This document shows, in pieces, positions 25,441-34,454 of a stretch of DNA of 64,000 nucleotides (positions are counted from its first letter, which is position 1; each line of letters starts with the position of its first letter). The DNA is from Bacteroidota bacterium (GTDB taxonomy: Bacteria; Bacteroidota; Bacteroidia; Chitinophagales; Saprospiraceae): the NCBI GenBank assembly GCA_024642705.1, contig JAHEAQ010000005.1, positions 44,931 through 108,930 of the forward strand. Reading direction: 5' to 3'. The notes below the pieces were generated by a model. It did no database searches. It saw only the letters and a list, made by a program, of their open reading frames with translations, and was not told the origin of the DNA. Made by a program: the position numbers and the translations under genes.

Positions 25441-25451
25441 AGCTAAATCAC

Positions 25452-25459
25452 TATCTTCG
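25452..25459 (+). promoter_or_regulatory. metG -7 box TATCTTCG
   Basis: A close variant of TAnnTTTG in the usual TATCTTCGCG context, 19 bases before the metG ATG. Confidence 0.5.
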
Positions 25460-25478
25460 CGTTTAATTTTAGCAAATT

Positions 25479-27626
25479 ATGAATACGAAACAACGATATC
25501 TTGTTACTTCGGCACTTCCTTATGCTAACGGCCCATTACATATTGGACACCTAGCAGGAGCTTATTTACCAGCCGATATTTATGTGAGATTTCTAAGATT
25601 GATGGAAAAAGATGTTGTTTTCGTTTGTGGAAGCGATGAACATGGAGCTGCTATAACCATTCGTGCACAGAAAGATGGAATTCAACCTCAGGAGGTTGTA
25701 GATAGATACCATACAGAATTTTTGGACGCATTCAATAGAATTGGACTTTCTTTCGATATTTACCATAGAACGTCATCTAAACTTCATCACGAAACCTCTC
25801 AAGAATTTTTCAGAAATTTGAATAATAAGGGTGAATTTATTGAAGAAGAATCTGAACAATACTTTGACGAGAAAGCTAACCAATTTCTTGCGGATCGATA
25901 CATTAAAGGTACTTGCCCAAAATGCGGTTTTGAAGAAGCTTATGGTGATCAATGCGAAAATTGTGGAACTTCTTTAAGTCCAATAGAACTCATCCATCCA
26001 ATTTCAACATTATCGAACGAAAAGCCAGTGCTGAAAAAGACAAAACATTGGTACTTGCCTTTGGATAAATATGAAGAATGGCTAAAAGTTTGGATTGAAA
26101 CTGGCGTTTTGGATGGAAATGAATTGCATGATCCCAACGATTGGAAAAATCATGTATTAGGCCAATGTAAGTCTTGGTTGGATAGTGGTCTTCAAAAAAG
26201 AGCAATGACAAGGGACTTGGATTGGGGCGTTGACGTACCACAAGAAATTCCAGGCTCAGAAGGAAAGAAATTATATGTTTGGATGGATGCTCCAATTGGA
26301 TATATTTCAGCAACAAAGCAATGGGCTATTGATAATAATAAAGATTGGAAACCTTATTGGCAAGATGAAAATACAGCATTGATTCATTTCATTGGAAAAG
26401 ACAATATCGTATTTCATTGTTTAATTTTCCCATCTATACTTAAGGCTCACGGTGATTTTATCCTTCCATTGAATGTACCTGCAAATCAATTTGTTAACCT
26501 TGAAGGGAGGAAAATTTCTACCTCGAAAAATTGGGCTGTATGGGTAAATGAATATCTGGATGAGTTACCAGGAATGGAAGATGAATTGAGGTATTATATG
26601 ATAAAAAATATGCCTGAGGCTAAAGACAGTGAGTTTACATGGAAAGGTTTTCAAGATGCTGTTAATAATGAATTGGTTAACAACTTGGCTAATTTCATCA
26701 ATCGTGTGGTAGTATTAACTAATAAGTATTATGAAGGAGTTGTTCCAGAAATAGATGAAAGTTTGATGTTTGATGTGCCCGGAGATGAAGAAATGCCAGG
26801 TTTTCATGACTCTGAATTATTAGAATTGCATGATCTATTGCAAGAAAGTTCAGAATGCATTCGCAATTTCGATTTTCGAAACGCACTGAAGATAGTAATG
26901 GAGATTTCTTCAAGGGGAAATCAAATTTTACAGTTTAATGAACCTTGGAAATTAATCAAAGAAGATGAAGAAACAGTTCAGGTTGTGATGAATGTTTGTT
27001 TACAATACATCACTGCGTTGTCAACTGCATTGTATCCTTTTTTGCCATTTACATCTGCAAAAATTAGAACCTTACTAAACTTAGAGCCTATTAATGAGCA
27101 TAACGAATATGTGGAGATGCTTAATAATTTGTGCGAAGGATTTCATCTTATTCCAGAAGGCCATAAAATTGGAGAAGCAAATCATGTTTTTTCAAGAATT
27201 TCAGACGAAGTGATAACTGCGCAAATAGAAAAGTTAAAACAAACAGAAGTTCAGAAAACTAATGAAAATCAATCCTCAAAAAATATAACACCTTTCAAAG
27301 AAGCTATAAATTTTGATGATTTTACCAAAATGGATATTAGGACTGCAACAATCATTAATGCAGAAAAAGTAGCAAAAGCTGATAAATTATTAAAACTTAC
27401 TTTGGATTTAGGCAATGAACAACGGACAGTTGTGTCAGGGATTGCCCAATTTTTTGCTCCCGAAGAATTACCAGGAACAAATGTAAGTGTTTTAGTAAAT
27501 CTATTACCTAGGAAAATAAAAGGCATAGAGTCTAATGGAATGATATTAATGGCTGAGAATTCAGAAGGTGTTTTAAGTTTTGTAAGCCCTGCTCAAAATT
27601 GGGAAAACGGTTCCATAGTTAGATAA
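25479..27626 (+). CDS. metG: Methionyl-tRNA synthetase
   Basis: This 715-residue class I synthetase has the ATP-binding HIGH motif at 21-24, a four-cysteine zinc knuckle (C146, C149, C159, C162) and the KMSKS-type loop as KISTS (345-349), a substitution common in this phylum. The C-terminal 105 or so residues form the tRNA-binding OB domain (FTKMDIRTATIINAEKV), which makes it the dimeric long form. It charges methionine onto tRNA-Met in the cytoplasm. lnt starts one base after its stop, so the two are co-transcribed. Confidence 0.97.
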   Translation: MNTKQRYLVTSALPYANGPLHIGHLAGAYLPADIYVRFLRLMEKDVVFVCGSDEHGAAITIRAQKDGIQPQEVVDRYHTEFLDAFNRIGLSFDIYHRTSSKLHHETSQEFFRNLNNKGEFIEEESEQYFDEKANQFLADRYIKGTCPKCGFEEAYGDQCENCGTSLSPIELIHPISTLSNEKPVLKKTKHWYLPLDKYEEWLKVWIETGVLDGNELHDPNDWKNHVLGQCKSWLDSGLQKRAMTRDLDWGVDVPQEIPGSEGKKLYVWMDAPIGYISATKQWAIDNNKDWKPYWQDENTALIHFIGKDNIVFHCLIFPSILKAHGDFILPLNVPANQFVNLEGRKISTSKNWAVWVNEYLDELPGMEDELRYYMIKNMPEAKDSEFTWKGFQDAVNNELVNNLANFINRVVVLTNKYYEGVVPEIDESLMFDVPGDEEMPGFHDSELLELHDLLQESSECIRNFDFRNALKIVMEISSRGNQILQFNEPWKLIKEDEETVQVVMNVCLQYITALSTALYPFLPFTSAKIRTLLNLEPINEHNEYVEMLNNLCEGFHLIPEGHKIGEANHVFSRISDEVITAQIEKLKQTEVQKTNENQSSKNITPFKEAINFDDFTKMDIRTATIINAEKVAKADKLLKLTLDLGNEQRTVVSGIAQFFAPEELPGTNVSVLVNLLPRKIKGIESNGMILMAENSEGVLSFVSPAQNWENGSIVR

Positions 27627-27627
27627 A

Positions 27628-29409
27628 ATGGATAAAAAGTTAAGGTTTCAAATATTAAAATGGATAGGTGTTCTAGTTTCATTAATTGTAATATATATTA
27701 ATGGTTCTGAAATGCTTCATTTAGATTTTTGGGGCTATCGACCGCTTTATTTTTTTATGGCATGTTGGATTTTTATCATGCTATTAATGGAGCCCTTTTT
27801 TTCAAAACATCCCAAGAAATACAAACTTCTTGCCTTAGCTACTCTTTCTGGCTTTATTTTATACATCGGTTTTCCCACAAAACCTGTAACACCTTTTATG
27901 TTTATTGGTCTTATTCCATTGCTTTATGTGGAAGACCAATTATTTAAATGGAAGGAAACCATTACTCGATGGGAGGTTTTCAAATTTGTATTTCACGCAT
28001 TTGTAACATGGAATATACTGAGCACATTTTGGGTTGCTAACACAGCATTCATTCCGAGTATTGTTGCTTTTACATTGAATTCAGCCTTCATGGCAATTCC
28101 TTGGGTAGGATATCATTATGTAAGGAAAAGGTTAGGCGATAGATATAGATATCTTGCTTTAATTTCTTTTTGGCTATGTTTTGAATGGATACACCTCCAA
28201 TGGGAAATATCTTGGCCGTGGTTAATTCTAGGTAATAGTTTTGCACAATATCCATTTTTGGTACAATGGTATGAATACACAGGCCATCTTGGAGGCACAC
28301 TTTGGATTTTAATAATGAATATTTTACTTTATATTTTCATAGAAAAACTAAGAACCAGAGTTGAATTAAAGGTGAATGATTTAATGATACCAGTATTTAC
28401 ATTATTCGGCCCTTTAATGTTATCTGCAATAATGTATGTAACCTATCAAGAAAAAGGAGAATTAAGAAATATTAGCATTATACAGCCGAATTACGAGCCA
28501 CATTATCAAAAATTTGAAGTTTCTGATGCCGAACAATTGAGAACATTTGTAAGACTAAGCCAGGAATGTATAACTGATTCTACGGATTACATCTTGTATC
28601 CTGAAACCATATTTGGTTATTATGATATTGAAAAACTGAACAATGAACCTACCATTCAAGTGCTCAAGTCTGTTTTGGATTCATTTCCACGAACAAATAT
28701 GATTGCTGGTTTATCTACTTTCAAAGTTTTTAAAGATGGAGAAGTCAAATCTGGTGCAGCAAGGCAAGCTAACATTGGAGGAGAAAATAAATGGCTCGAA
28801 ATTCAAAATGTTGCCGTTCAATTTCCTTCAACAGACAAAAGCAATTATTCAGTTCACATTAAATCAAAATTGGTTCCGGGGGCGGAAATATTTCCATATA
28901 AAGATTTATTATTTTTTCTAAAACCTATTATTGAAAAGGCTGGAGGTTCCGTGAGCGGACATGGAAGACAAAATGAAAGAACAGTATTTGAAAATCAGTA
29001 TGGCGAAAAAATTGCGCCAGTAGTTTGCTATGAGTCCGTTTATGGTGATTATGTGGGACAATACATGAGAAAAGGTGCAAATGCTATTTTTATCATGACC
29101 AACGATGGATGGTGGGACAAAACACCCGGTCACATTCAGCATTTGAAATTTGCAGGATTGAGAGCCATCGAACATAGAAGGTCAGTAGCGCGGTCCGCGA
29201 ATACAGGCATTTCAGCATTTATTGATCAACGAGGGAATATCCTAAGTAGAACAAATTATGGAGAGGAAGCAACTCTGAATGGTAGTATAAGATTTAATAA
29301 AGAATTAACTTTTTATAGTAAATGGGGGGACTTAATAGCAAGGGTCGGAATATTAAGTTCTATATTATTAATAATTTCATCAGTAATGAAAAGATTTAGG
29401 AAAAATTAA
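27628..29409 (+). CDS. lnt: Apolipoprotein N-acyltransferase
   Basis: The 593-residue inner-membrane enzyme adds the third acyl chain to lipoproteins. It has about eight N-terminal membrane segments and a periplasmic nitrilase-fold domain with the catalytic triad E326 (ILYPETIFG), K414 (KSKLVPGAE) and C467 (PVVCYESVYG). It is somewhat longer than the 510-540 residues common elsewhere. One final hydrophobic helix (IARVGILSSILLIISSVMK) returns to the membrane. It is one base downstream of metG. Confidence 0.93.
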   Translation: MDKKLRFQILKWIGVLVSLIVIYINGSEMLHLDFWGYRPLYFFMACWIFIMLLMEPFFSKHPKKYKLLALATLSGFILYIGFPTKPVTPFMFIGLIPLLYVEDQLFKWKETITRWEVFKFVFHAFVTWNILSTFWVANTAFIPSIVAFTLNSAFMAIPWVGYHYVRKRLGDRYRYLALISFWLCFEWIHLQWEISWPWLILGNSFAQYPFLVQWYEYTGHLGGTLWILIMNILLYIFIEKLRTRVELKVNDLMIPVFTLFGPLMLSAIMYVTYQEKGELRNISIIQPNYEPHYQKFEVSDAEQLRTFVRLSQECITDSTDYILYPETIFGYYDIEKLNNEPTIQVLKSVLDSFPRTNMIAGLSTFKVFKDGEVKSGAARQANIGGENKWLEIQNVAVQFPSTDKSNYSVHIKSKLVPGAEIFPYKDLLFFLKPIIEKAGGSVSGHGRQNERTVFENQYGEKIAPVVCYESVYGDYVGQYMRKGANAIFIMTNDGWWDKTPGHIQHLKFAGLRAIEHRRSVARSANTGISAFIDQRGNILSRTNYGEEATLNGSIRFNKELTFYSKWGDLIARVGILSSILLIISSVMKRFRKN

Positions 29410-29455
29410 AAGTTCTTTATTTTTTAGCCGCGTTATGAATTTACGTTTCGTTTAG

Positions 29456-29463
29456 TAAATTTG
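29456..29463 (+). promoter_or_regulatory. -7 box TAAATTTG upstream of the receptor operon
   Basis: An exact TAnnTTTG match in the context TAAATTTGTGCC, 61 bases before the first gene of the Kelch-TonB receptor-DUF4249 operon. The -33 position is poor. Confidence 0.5.
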
Positions 29464-29524
29464 TGCCTCTTTACTAAAAGCCAATATTGTCTCTTAAAAA
29501 AAGGCAGTTTGTAAATCTAAATTA

Positions 29525-30994
29525 ATGTCAAGAATATTTTTTGTTGCATTTTTTTCCGTGTTGATGGTTTCGTGTCTGAAGAATGCTGAAAGCGAATTAG
29601 GCGTTTCTACAGAAGACATCATTTACACTAGCGGGGAAAAGATGGTAGTAACTGGAAGAATTCTAGCTACTGCTGAAGTTGATCTTGTTGACCATGGATT
29701 TATAGTTTCAGAAGATGAAAATTTTACAAATCCATTTACTGTTTCCTTAGGTGAAAGAAAGACGCCTGGAAGATTTGTTGGTGAATTCGAAAATTTAAAT
29801 ATCGATCGGGAATATTATGTTAAAAGTTTCGTTCAGGACAACCAAGGAGTTATAGAGGGAAATGTATTGAATTTTAATACTCTTAAACCTATTATCGATG
29901 ATTTTTCTCCAAGGATTGGGGTTCCAAATGCAATGTTAACCATTCAAGGTAGAAATTTCACCGAAGATTCAAAAGTCTATTTTGGAGGAAGAGAAGCTAC
30001 AATTGTTACCAAAAGTGATGAGTCATTTATAACAGTGCATATTCCAGCGATTGCAAATCAAATATTTGAAGAGATTTCCATTGTAATGAACGGAGAAACA
30101 TTTGTTAGTGATATACCATTTGAATATGTAATTGGAACTTGGGAAAAAGAATCCATTTCTCCAATAGATTTTAGTACTGTTGGTGGAATAACATTAAAAG
30201 ATGGCGATGATGTGATTTATGGATTAGGTGGTATCAATGGATTTGGCCCATATGTTTCAGATCTAGGTAAATATAATACAGTCAATAAAACTTGGAGTAA
30301 AGGTTCTCTACCGGGCTTTGCAACAGGATATAGTTTTTCATGTGATGGGTTTATAGGTTCTGGGTCTTCAATATTTATTAGGCCTAGTGATCGATCTTAT
30401 TCATTAAGTACTGATTTTTATGCCTACGAAAATGGAAAATTTAAATATGAAGGCAAGTTACCATTTCGATTGCTTAAGGCATCTGCAACTAGGATTTCTG
30501 ATCGCATTTATGTTTTTGGTGGCCTAACTGAAGATGTAAAAAATAGCTCAAAAGTATATGAATATAATATTGGCACCAAAACATGGAAAGAATTAGCAGC
30601 ATTACCTGAAAAATTAGTAACAAACTCTGATTATCCCTCCTTTGTTTATAATGGAGATATTTATTTTATTGGATCAGACCAATTTTTATATAGATATTCT
30701 GTTTCAGTGCAAGAAACTGCTAAGTTAACTTTGTACCCTACAACTATTTCGGAAGGAGGTGTTGCTTTAGTGTTAAATGACAAAGTTTATATTGGTGTTT
30801 TCAAAGACAAAAGATTGCTTTATGAACTGGATCTAAAAACTTTAAATTGGAAAGAAAAAACTGGCTTTTCCGGACAAGTAAGGGAAGAGATCACTGCTAA
30901 ATGGGTTGAAAATGGGAAGTTGTACATATTAAAGAATGGTATTTTTAGTTTAGAGAATTCTACAGTTTGGAGCTTTTCACCAGATGAATATTAA
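29525..30994 (+). CDS. IPT/TIG and Kelch-repeat lipoprotein
   Basis: This 489-residue lipoprotein has lipobox LMVSC (C17). After an N-terminal beta domain (about 25-115) comes an IPT/TIG fold (PIIDDFSPRIGVPNAMLTI, then VYFGGREATIV, about 116-200). The rest (about 205-485) has Kelch-type blades with GG pairs followed by Tyr/Trp (YGLGGINGFGPY, YVFGGLTEDVK, YEYNIGTKTWKELAALP). It is expected on the outer membrane, likely surface exposed. The downstream TonB receptor overlaps it by 11 bases or starts 4 bases after it, so this is probably an accessory part of that uptake or binding system. Confidence 0.8.
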   Translation: MSRIFFVAFFSVLMVSCLKNAESELGVSTEDIIYTSGEKMVVTGRILATAEVDLVDHGFIVSEDENFTNPFTVSLGERKTPGRFVGEFENLNIDREYYVKSFVQDNQGVIEGNVLNFNTLKPIIDDFSPRIGVPNAMLTIQGRNFTEDSKVYFGGREATIVTKSDESFITVHIPAIANQIFEEISIVMNGETFVSDIPFEYVIGTWEKESISPIDFSTVGGITLKDGDDVIYGLGGINGFGPYVSDLGKYNTVNKTWSKGSLPGFATGYSFSCDGFIGSGSSIFIRPSDRSYSLSTDFYAYENGKFKYEGKLPFRLLKASATRISDRIYVFGGLTEDVKNSSKVYEYNIGTKTWKELAALPEKLVTNSDYPSFVYNGDIYFIGSDQFLYRYSVSVQETAKLTLYPTTISEGGVALVLNDKVYIGVFKDKRLLYELDLKTLNWKEKTGFSGQVREEITAKWVENGKLYILKNGIFSLENSTVWSFSPDEY

Positions 30995-33389
30995 ACCTAT
31001 GATAAGAATAATAATCACATCACTTATAATTGCTTTCAGTATTCTTCAAATTGAAGCACAAGGACGTATCATAGGTCTGGAAACAAGTGGAAATGGTCCT
31101 TTTTTAATAAAAGGAAAAATTGTAGACGACGAAACCAGAGAGCCAATTATTGGTGCAAATGTGTTTATCGAATCCCTTCAAATTGGTGAAAGTGCCGATG
31201 AAGAAGGCAAATTTGAACTATCAATACCAAAAGGTCTTCATCAATTAAGAGTGTCGAGTATTGGATATGAAGAAGATAATATACTAATTGATATTCGAGG
31301 CAGAGGATCAATAACTATAAGACTTATGCAAAATATCAATCAACTGGATGAGATTGTAGTCACAGCAGTTGATCCTGACGCTAATATAAGGAATGCAGCA
31401 GCTGGTGTTGAAAAGATTTCAATGAAATCAATTGAAGGATTACCACCTTTTGTGGGAGAAGTTGATGTATTAAAATCAATTACACTTTTGCCAGGTGTAA
31501 ATTCAGCTGGAGAAGCTTCCTCGGGATTTAATGTAAGAGGAGGTGGATACGATCAGAATTTAATATTATTGGGTGGTGCCCCATTGTATAATCCATCTCA
31601 TCTTTTTGGATTCTTTTCAGCATTTAATTCTGATATGATCAATAGCGTTACCTTATTTAAAGGTGGAATTCCATCAAATTACGGAGGTAGAGCTTCTTCT
31701 ATTTTGGATTTGGATTATGCCAAAGGTGACATGCAAAATTGGAGTGGAAAAGCTTCGGTAGGCACTATTTCAGCAAAAATATCTGGTGGAGGCCCTATTA
31801 TTAAAGATAAATTATCAGTTTTGGGTGGAGTTAGGGTATCTTATTCAAATTATTTGTTGGGATTAATTAAAGACCCAAATATCAATAACAGTGCTGCTCA
31901 ATTTTATGATGGTAATATTGTTTTGAATTATAATATTAGTGATAAAAGTTCAATTGATTATACTGGATATTTAAGTTCTGATGCTTTTAATTTTGCTAGT
32001 GACACCACTTTCGCTTGGGGAAATCAAAACCATGTATTGACTTGGAAATATGCTTTCAATGATAAGTTCTTTTTGAAATCTTCGATTGTAAGTAGCCAAT
32101 ATAATTTTTCAATCCTAAATAATTCTGGGTTTTCTAATTTTACTTTGGATTCAAAAATATGGGATCGAGGAATAAATGCTGATTTAAAATACATCATAAA
32201 AGAAGGTAATGAATTATTATTTGGCATACAATCCAAATATTTAAAAATAAATCCTGGATCTTTAAAGCCGCAGAATGGGGAATCTTCTATTAACCCTTTT
32301 GAAGTTCCTTTAGAAAAAGCATTGGAAAGTGGTGCTTATATACAGCATGACGTTGAACTTGGAAAATGGGTAGGTCTTTCCTATGGAATTCGATATGTGG
32401 ACTATAGATATTTGGGTTCAAAAACGACTTATTTGTACGATGAATTATTCCCACTCAGTCCTGAGACGGTGACTGAAGTAGTCAATTATGAGTCGAATAA
32501 AGTGATTCAGCAATATGGTGGTTTTGAGCCAAGAGTTTCCTTAAGATTTAGTTTTACCGAAAATACTTCTTTGAAATTTGGATACAATAGAATGAATCAG
32601 TTCATTCATTTAATTTCAAATACTGCGACTATTGCACCAACAGATATTTGGAAATTATCGGATCAATATATTAAACCGCAAACTGCAACTCAATATTCTG
32701 CAGGATTTTTTCAAAATTTTGCCAATAACACCATTGAGACTTCTATTGAAGCTTATTACAAATCCTTAGACAATGTTTTGGAATACAAAGACGGTGCAGA
32801 CTTAATTTTGAATCCACAAATTGAAACTGAACTTTTGTCGGGATCTGGAGAAGCTTATGGTTTAGAAGTTTATGTGAAAAAGAAAAGCAAGCCAATGAGT
32901 GGTTGGATTTCTTATACTTATTCAAGATCATTAAGACAAGTTGTAGGGCCTTATCCTTCTGAGACCATAAATAATGGACTTGTGTATCCAGCAAATTATG
33001 ATAAGCCTCATGATTTAACGGCTGTGCTAGATTATGAAATAAATCCTTTCGTGAAGTATTCAGCAATTTTCACTTATAGCACTGGCAGACCAGTTACTTT
33101 CCCTTCTGCGAAGTTTAGTTTCTTTGGGGATGACGTCGCTTATTACGATTCAAGAAATCAAAATAGAATTTTGGATTATCACAGACTTGATATGTCATTA
33201 ACGTTTAATTTTAATACCAAGAAAAAATGGCTTAGAGGTGATTGGGTACTTTCCGTTTATAATATTTATGGAAGAAAGAATGCTTTTTCAATTTTCTTTG
33301 ATGATCTTCCTGGATCACCTCCTCAAGCGTACAAATTGGCAGTATTAGGTACCGCTTTTCCTTCATTAAGTTATAATGTAGAATTTTAA
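30984..33389 (+). CDS. TonB-dependent receptor with carboxypeptidase-regulatory-like domain
   Basis: This 801-residue outer-membrane receptor has a signal peptide ending in LQIEAQ, an N-terminal CarboxypepD_reg-like domain (FLIKGKIVDDETREPIIGANVF), a plug domain (EVDVLKSITLLPGVNSAGE, FNVRGGGYDQNLILLGG) and a long barrel ending LSYNVEF. It matches receptors encoded with DUF4249 rather than SusD partners. No ligand can be read off. The start at 30984 overlaps the upstream gene by 11 bases; ATG 30999, which gives MIRIIITSLIIAFS, is an equally good alternative. The next gene overlaps its stop by one base (TAATG). Confidence 0.88.
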   Translation: MNIKPMIRIIITSLIIAFSILQIEAQGRIIGLETSGNGPFLIKGKIVDDETREPIIGANVFIESLQIGESADEEGKFELSIPKGLHQLRVSSIGYEEDNILIDIRGRGSITIRLMQNINQLDEIVVTAVDPDANIRNAAAGVEKISMKSIEGLPPFVGEVDVLKSITLLPGVNSAGEASSGFNVRGGGYDQNLILLGGAPLYNPSHLFGFFSAFNSDMINSVTLFKGGIPSNYGGRASSILDLDYAKGDMQNWSGKASVGTISAKISGGGPIIKDKLSVLGGVRVSYSNYLLGLIKDPNINNSAAQFYDGNIVLNYNISDKSSIDYTGYLSSDAFNFASDTTFAWGNQNHVLTWKYAFNDKFFLKSSIVSSQYNFSILNNSGFSNFTLDSKIWDRGINADLKYIIKEGNELLFGIQSKYLKINPGSLKPQNGESSINPFEVPLEKALESGAYIQHDVELGKWVGLSYGIRYVDYRYLGSKTTYLYDELFPLSPETVTEVVNYESNKVIQQYGGFEPRVSLRFSFTENTSLKFGYNRMNQFIHLISNTATIAPTDIWKLSDQYIKPQTATQYSAGFFQNFANNTIETSIEAYYKSLDNVLEYKDGADLILNPQIETELLSGSGEAYGLEVYVKKKSKPMSGWISYTYSRSLRQVVGPYPSETINNGLVYPANYDKPHDLTAVLDYEINPFVKYSAIFTYSTGRPVTFPSAKFSFFGDDVAYYDSRNQNRILDYHRLDMSLTFNFNTKKKWLRGDWVLSVYNIYGRKNAFSIFFDDLPGSPPQAYKLAVLGTAFPSLSYNVEF

Positions 33390-34435
33390 TGATAAGAAAC
33401 ATTCTTCCCATATTAGTTCTAACTGTAGTAGCTTTAAATGCCTGCATAGATCCTGTAGATATCAATACTACTGAAGAAAAGAAATTGCTTGTTGTTGAAG
33501 GATTCATTTCAACAAAGCCAGGTCCACATACTTTTAAATTATCTAAAAGTGCTAAATACGGTTCTATTTTTGTTGGATTCTCGCAGAAAGAAGAAAACGC
33601 GACTATTTTCATAAAAGATGATCTCGGTAAACAAGTTTTTTTAGATGAATTGAGCCCAGGATTGTATCAGACTCCAAAAGGTTATCAAGCTGAAGTAGGA
33701 AGAACATATACCCTAATTATCAATTCAAAATCAGGTCAATATATTTCTTTGCCTGAAAAACTTGAACCTGTTCCGATTATTAAAAAGTTAGAAGCAAGAT
33801 TTAAAAAATTTCCATCTGTAATTCCTGAAATATTTAAATCTGGAATTGAAATTTATTCCACTTTTGACGATCCGGCAGATTCTCAAAATTTTATGTTTTG
33901 GGATGCAAGAGGTACCTTTATAATGAATACTAGACCAGATTTATTTACATATAGAGATGGTGAAGGAAAGATCATATCTGCCCCAAAAGACTGTTGTGCA
34001 AGGTGTTTTTTTGAAGAAAGAAAAGCAGAAGCTGAGTTCCGAATTTATTCTGACTCTAAAACTAATGGGAACGAGAATAGAGTTTTAGCAGCTTACATTC
34101 CAGACGATGGAGCAAGGTTTGATGAGAAATATTTAATTAGAATTGAGCAATACTCTTTAAGCAGGAAAGCATTTCAATTTTATAATTTGCTGAATGAACA
34201 ACTTTCAATAAGTGGAGATATTTTTGATCCCCCTCCAGCTGGCACAAATGGTAATATCGTTAATATTACAAATCCTGAACAACAGGTGATTGGTTTTTTT
34301 CACGCTTCCGATTATTATTCGGATAGTATTTATATTGAGAAAAGTGCAATTTTAGAAGCCAACGCAGATAAATTGGTTCCTGAAGATTGCAGAGTCTTAG
34401 GCGGTGATGTAAATACACCTTCATATTGGCATTAA
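33389..34435 (+). CDS. DUF4249 lipoprotein, copy 1
   Basis: This 348-residue lipoprotein has lipobox LNAC (C19) followed by the family opening IDPVDINTTEEKKLLVVEG. Beta-sandwich-like strands follow (YTLIINSKSGQYIS), then a mid-protein cysteine cluster PKDCCARC and a C-terminal PEDCR. DUF4249 proteins are Bacteroidota lipoproteins of unknown function usually encoded after a TonB receptor, as here (one-base overlap). A surface substrate-capture role similar to SusD is an inference. It is a tandem paralogue of the next gene. Confidence 0.85.
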   Translation: MIRNILPILVLTVVALNACIDPVDINTTEEKKLLVVEGFISTKPGPHTFKLSKSAKYGSIFVGFSQKEENATIFIKDDLGKQVFLDELSPGLYQTPKGYQAEVGRTYTLIINSKSGQYISLPEKLEPVPIIKKLEARFKKFPSVIPEIFKSGIEIYSTFDDPADSQNFMFWDARGTFIMNTRPDLFTYRDGEGKIISAPKDCCARCFFEERKAEAEFRIYSDSKTNGNENRVLAAYIPDDGARFDEKYLIRIEQYSLSRKAFQFYNLLNEQLSISGDIFDPPPAGTNGNIVNITNPEQQVIGFFHASDYYSDSIYIEKSAILEANADKLVPEDCRVLGGDVNTPSYWH

Positions 34436-34454
34436 TTGAACAAAGATTAGGTTA

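Noticed and set aside
25479..27626. KISTS in place of KMSKS in MetG
   Set aside because: Substitutions in this loop are usual in the phylum and the lysine and serines needed for ATP are kept.
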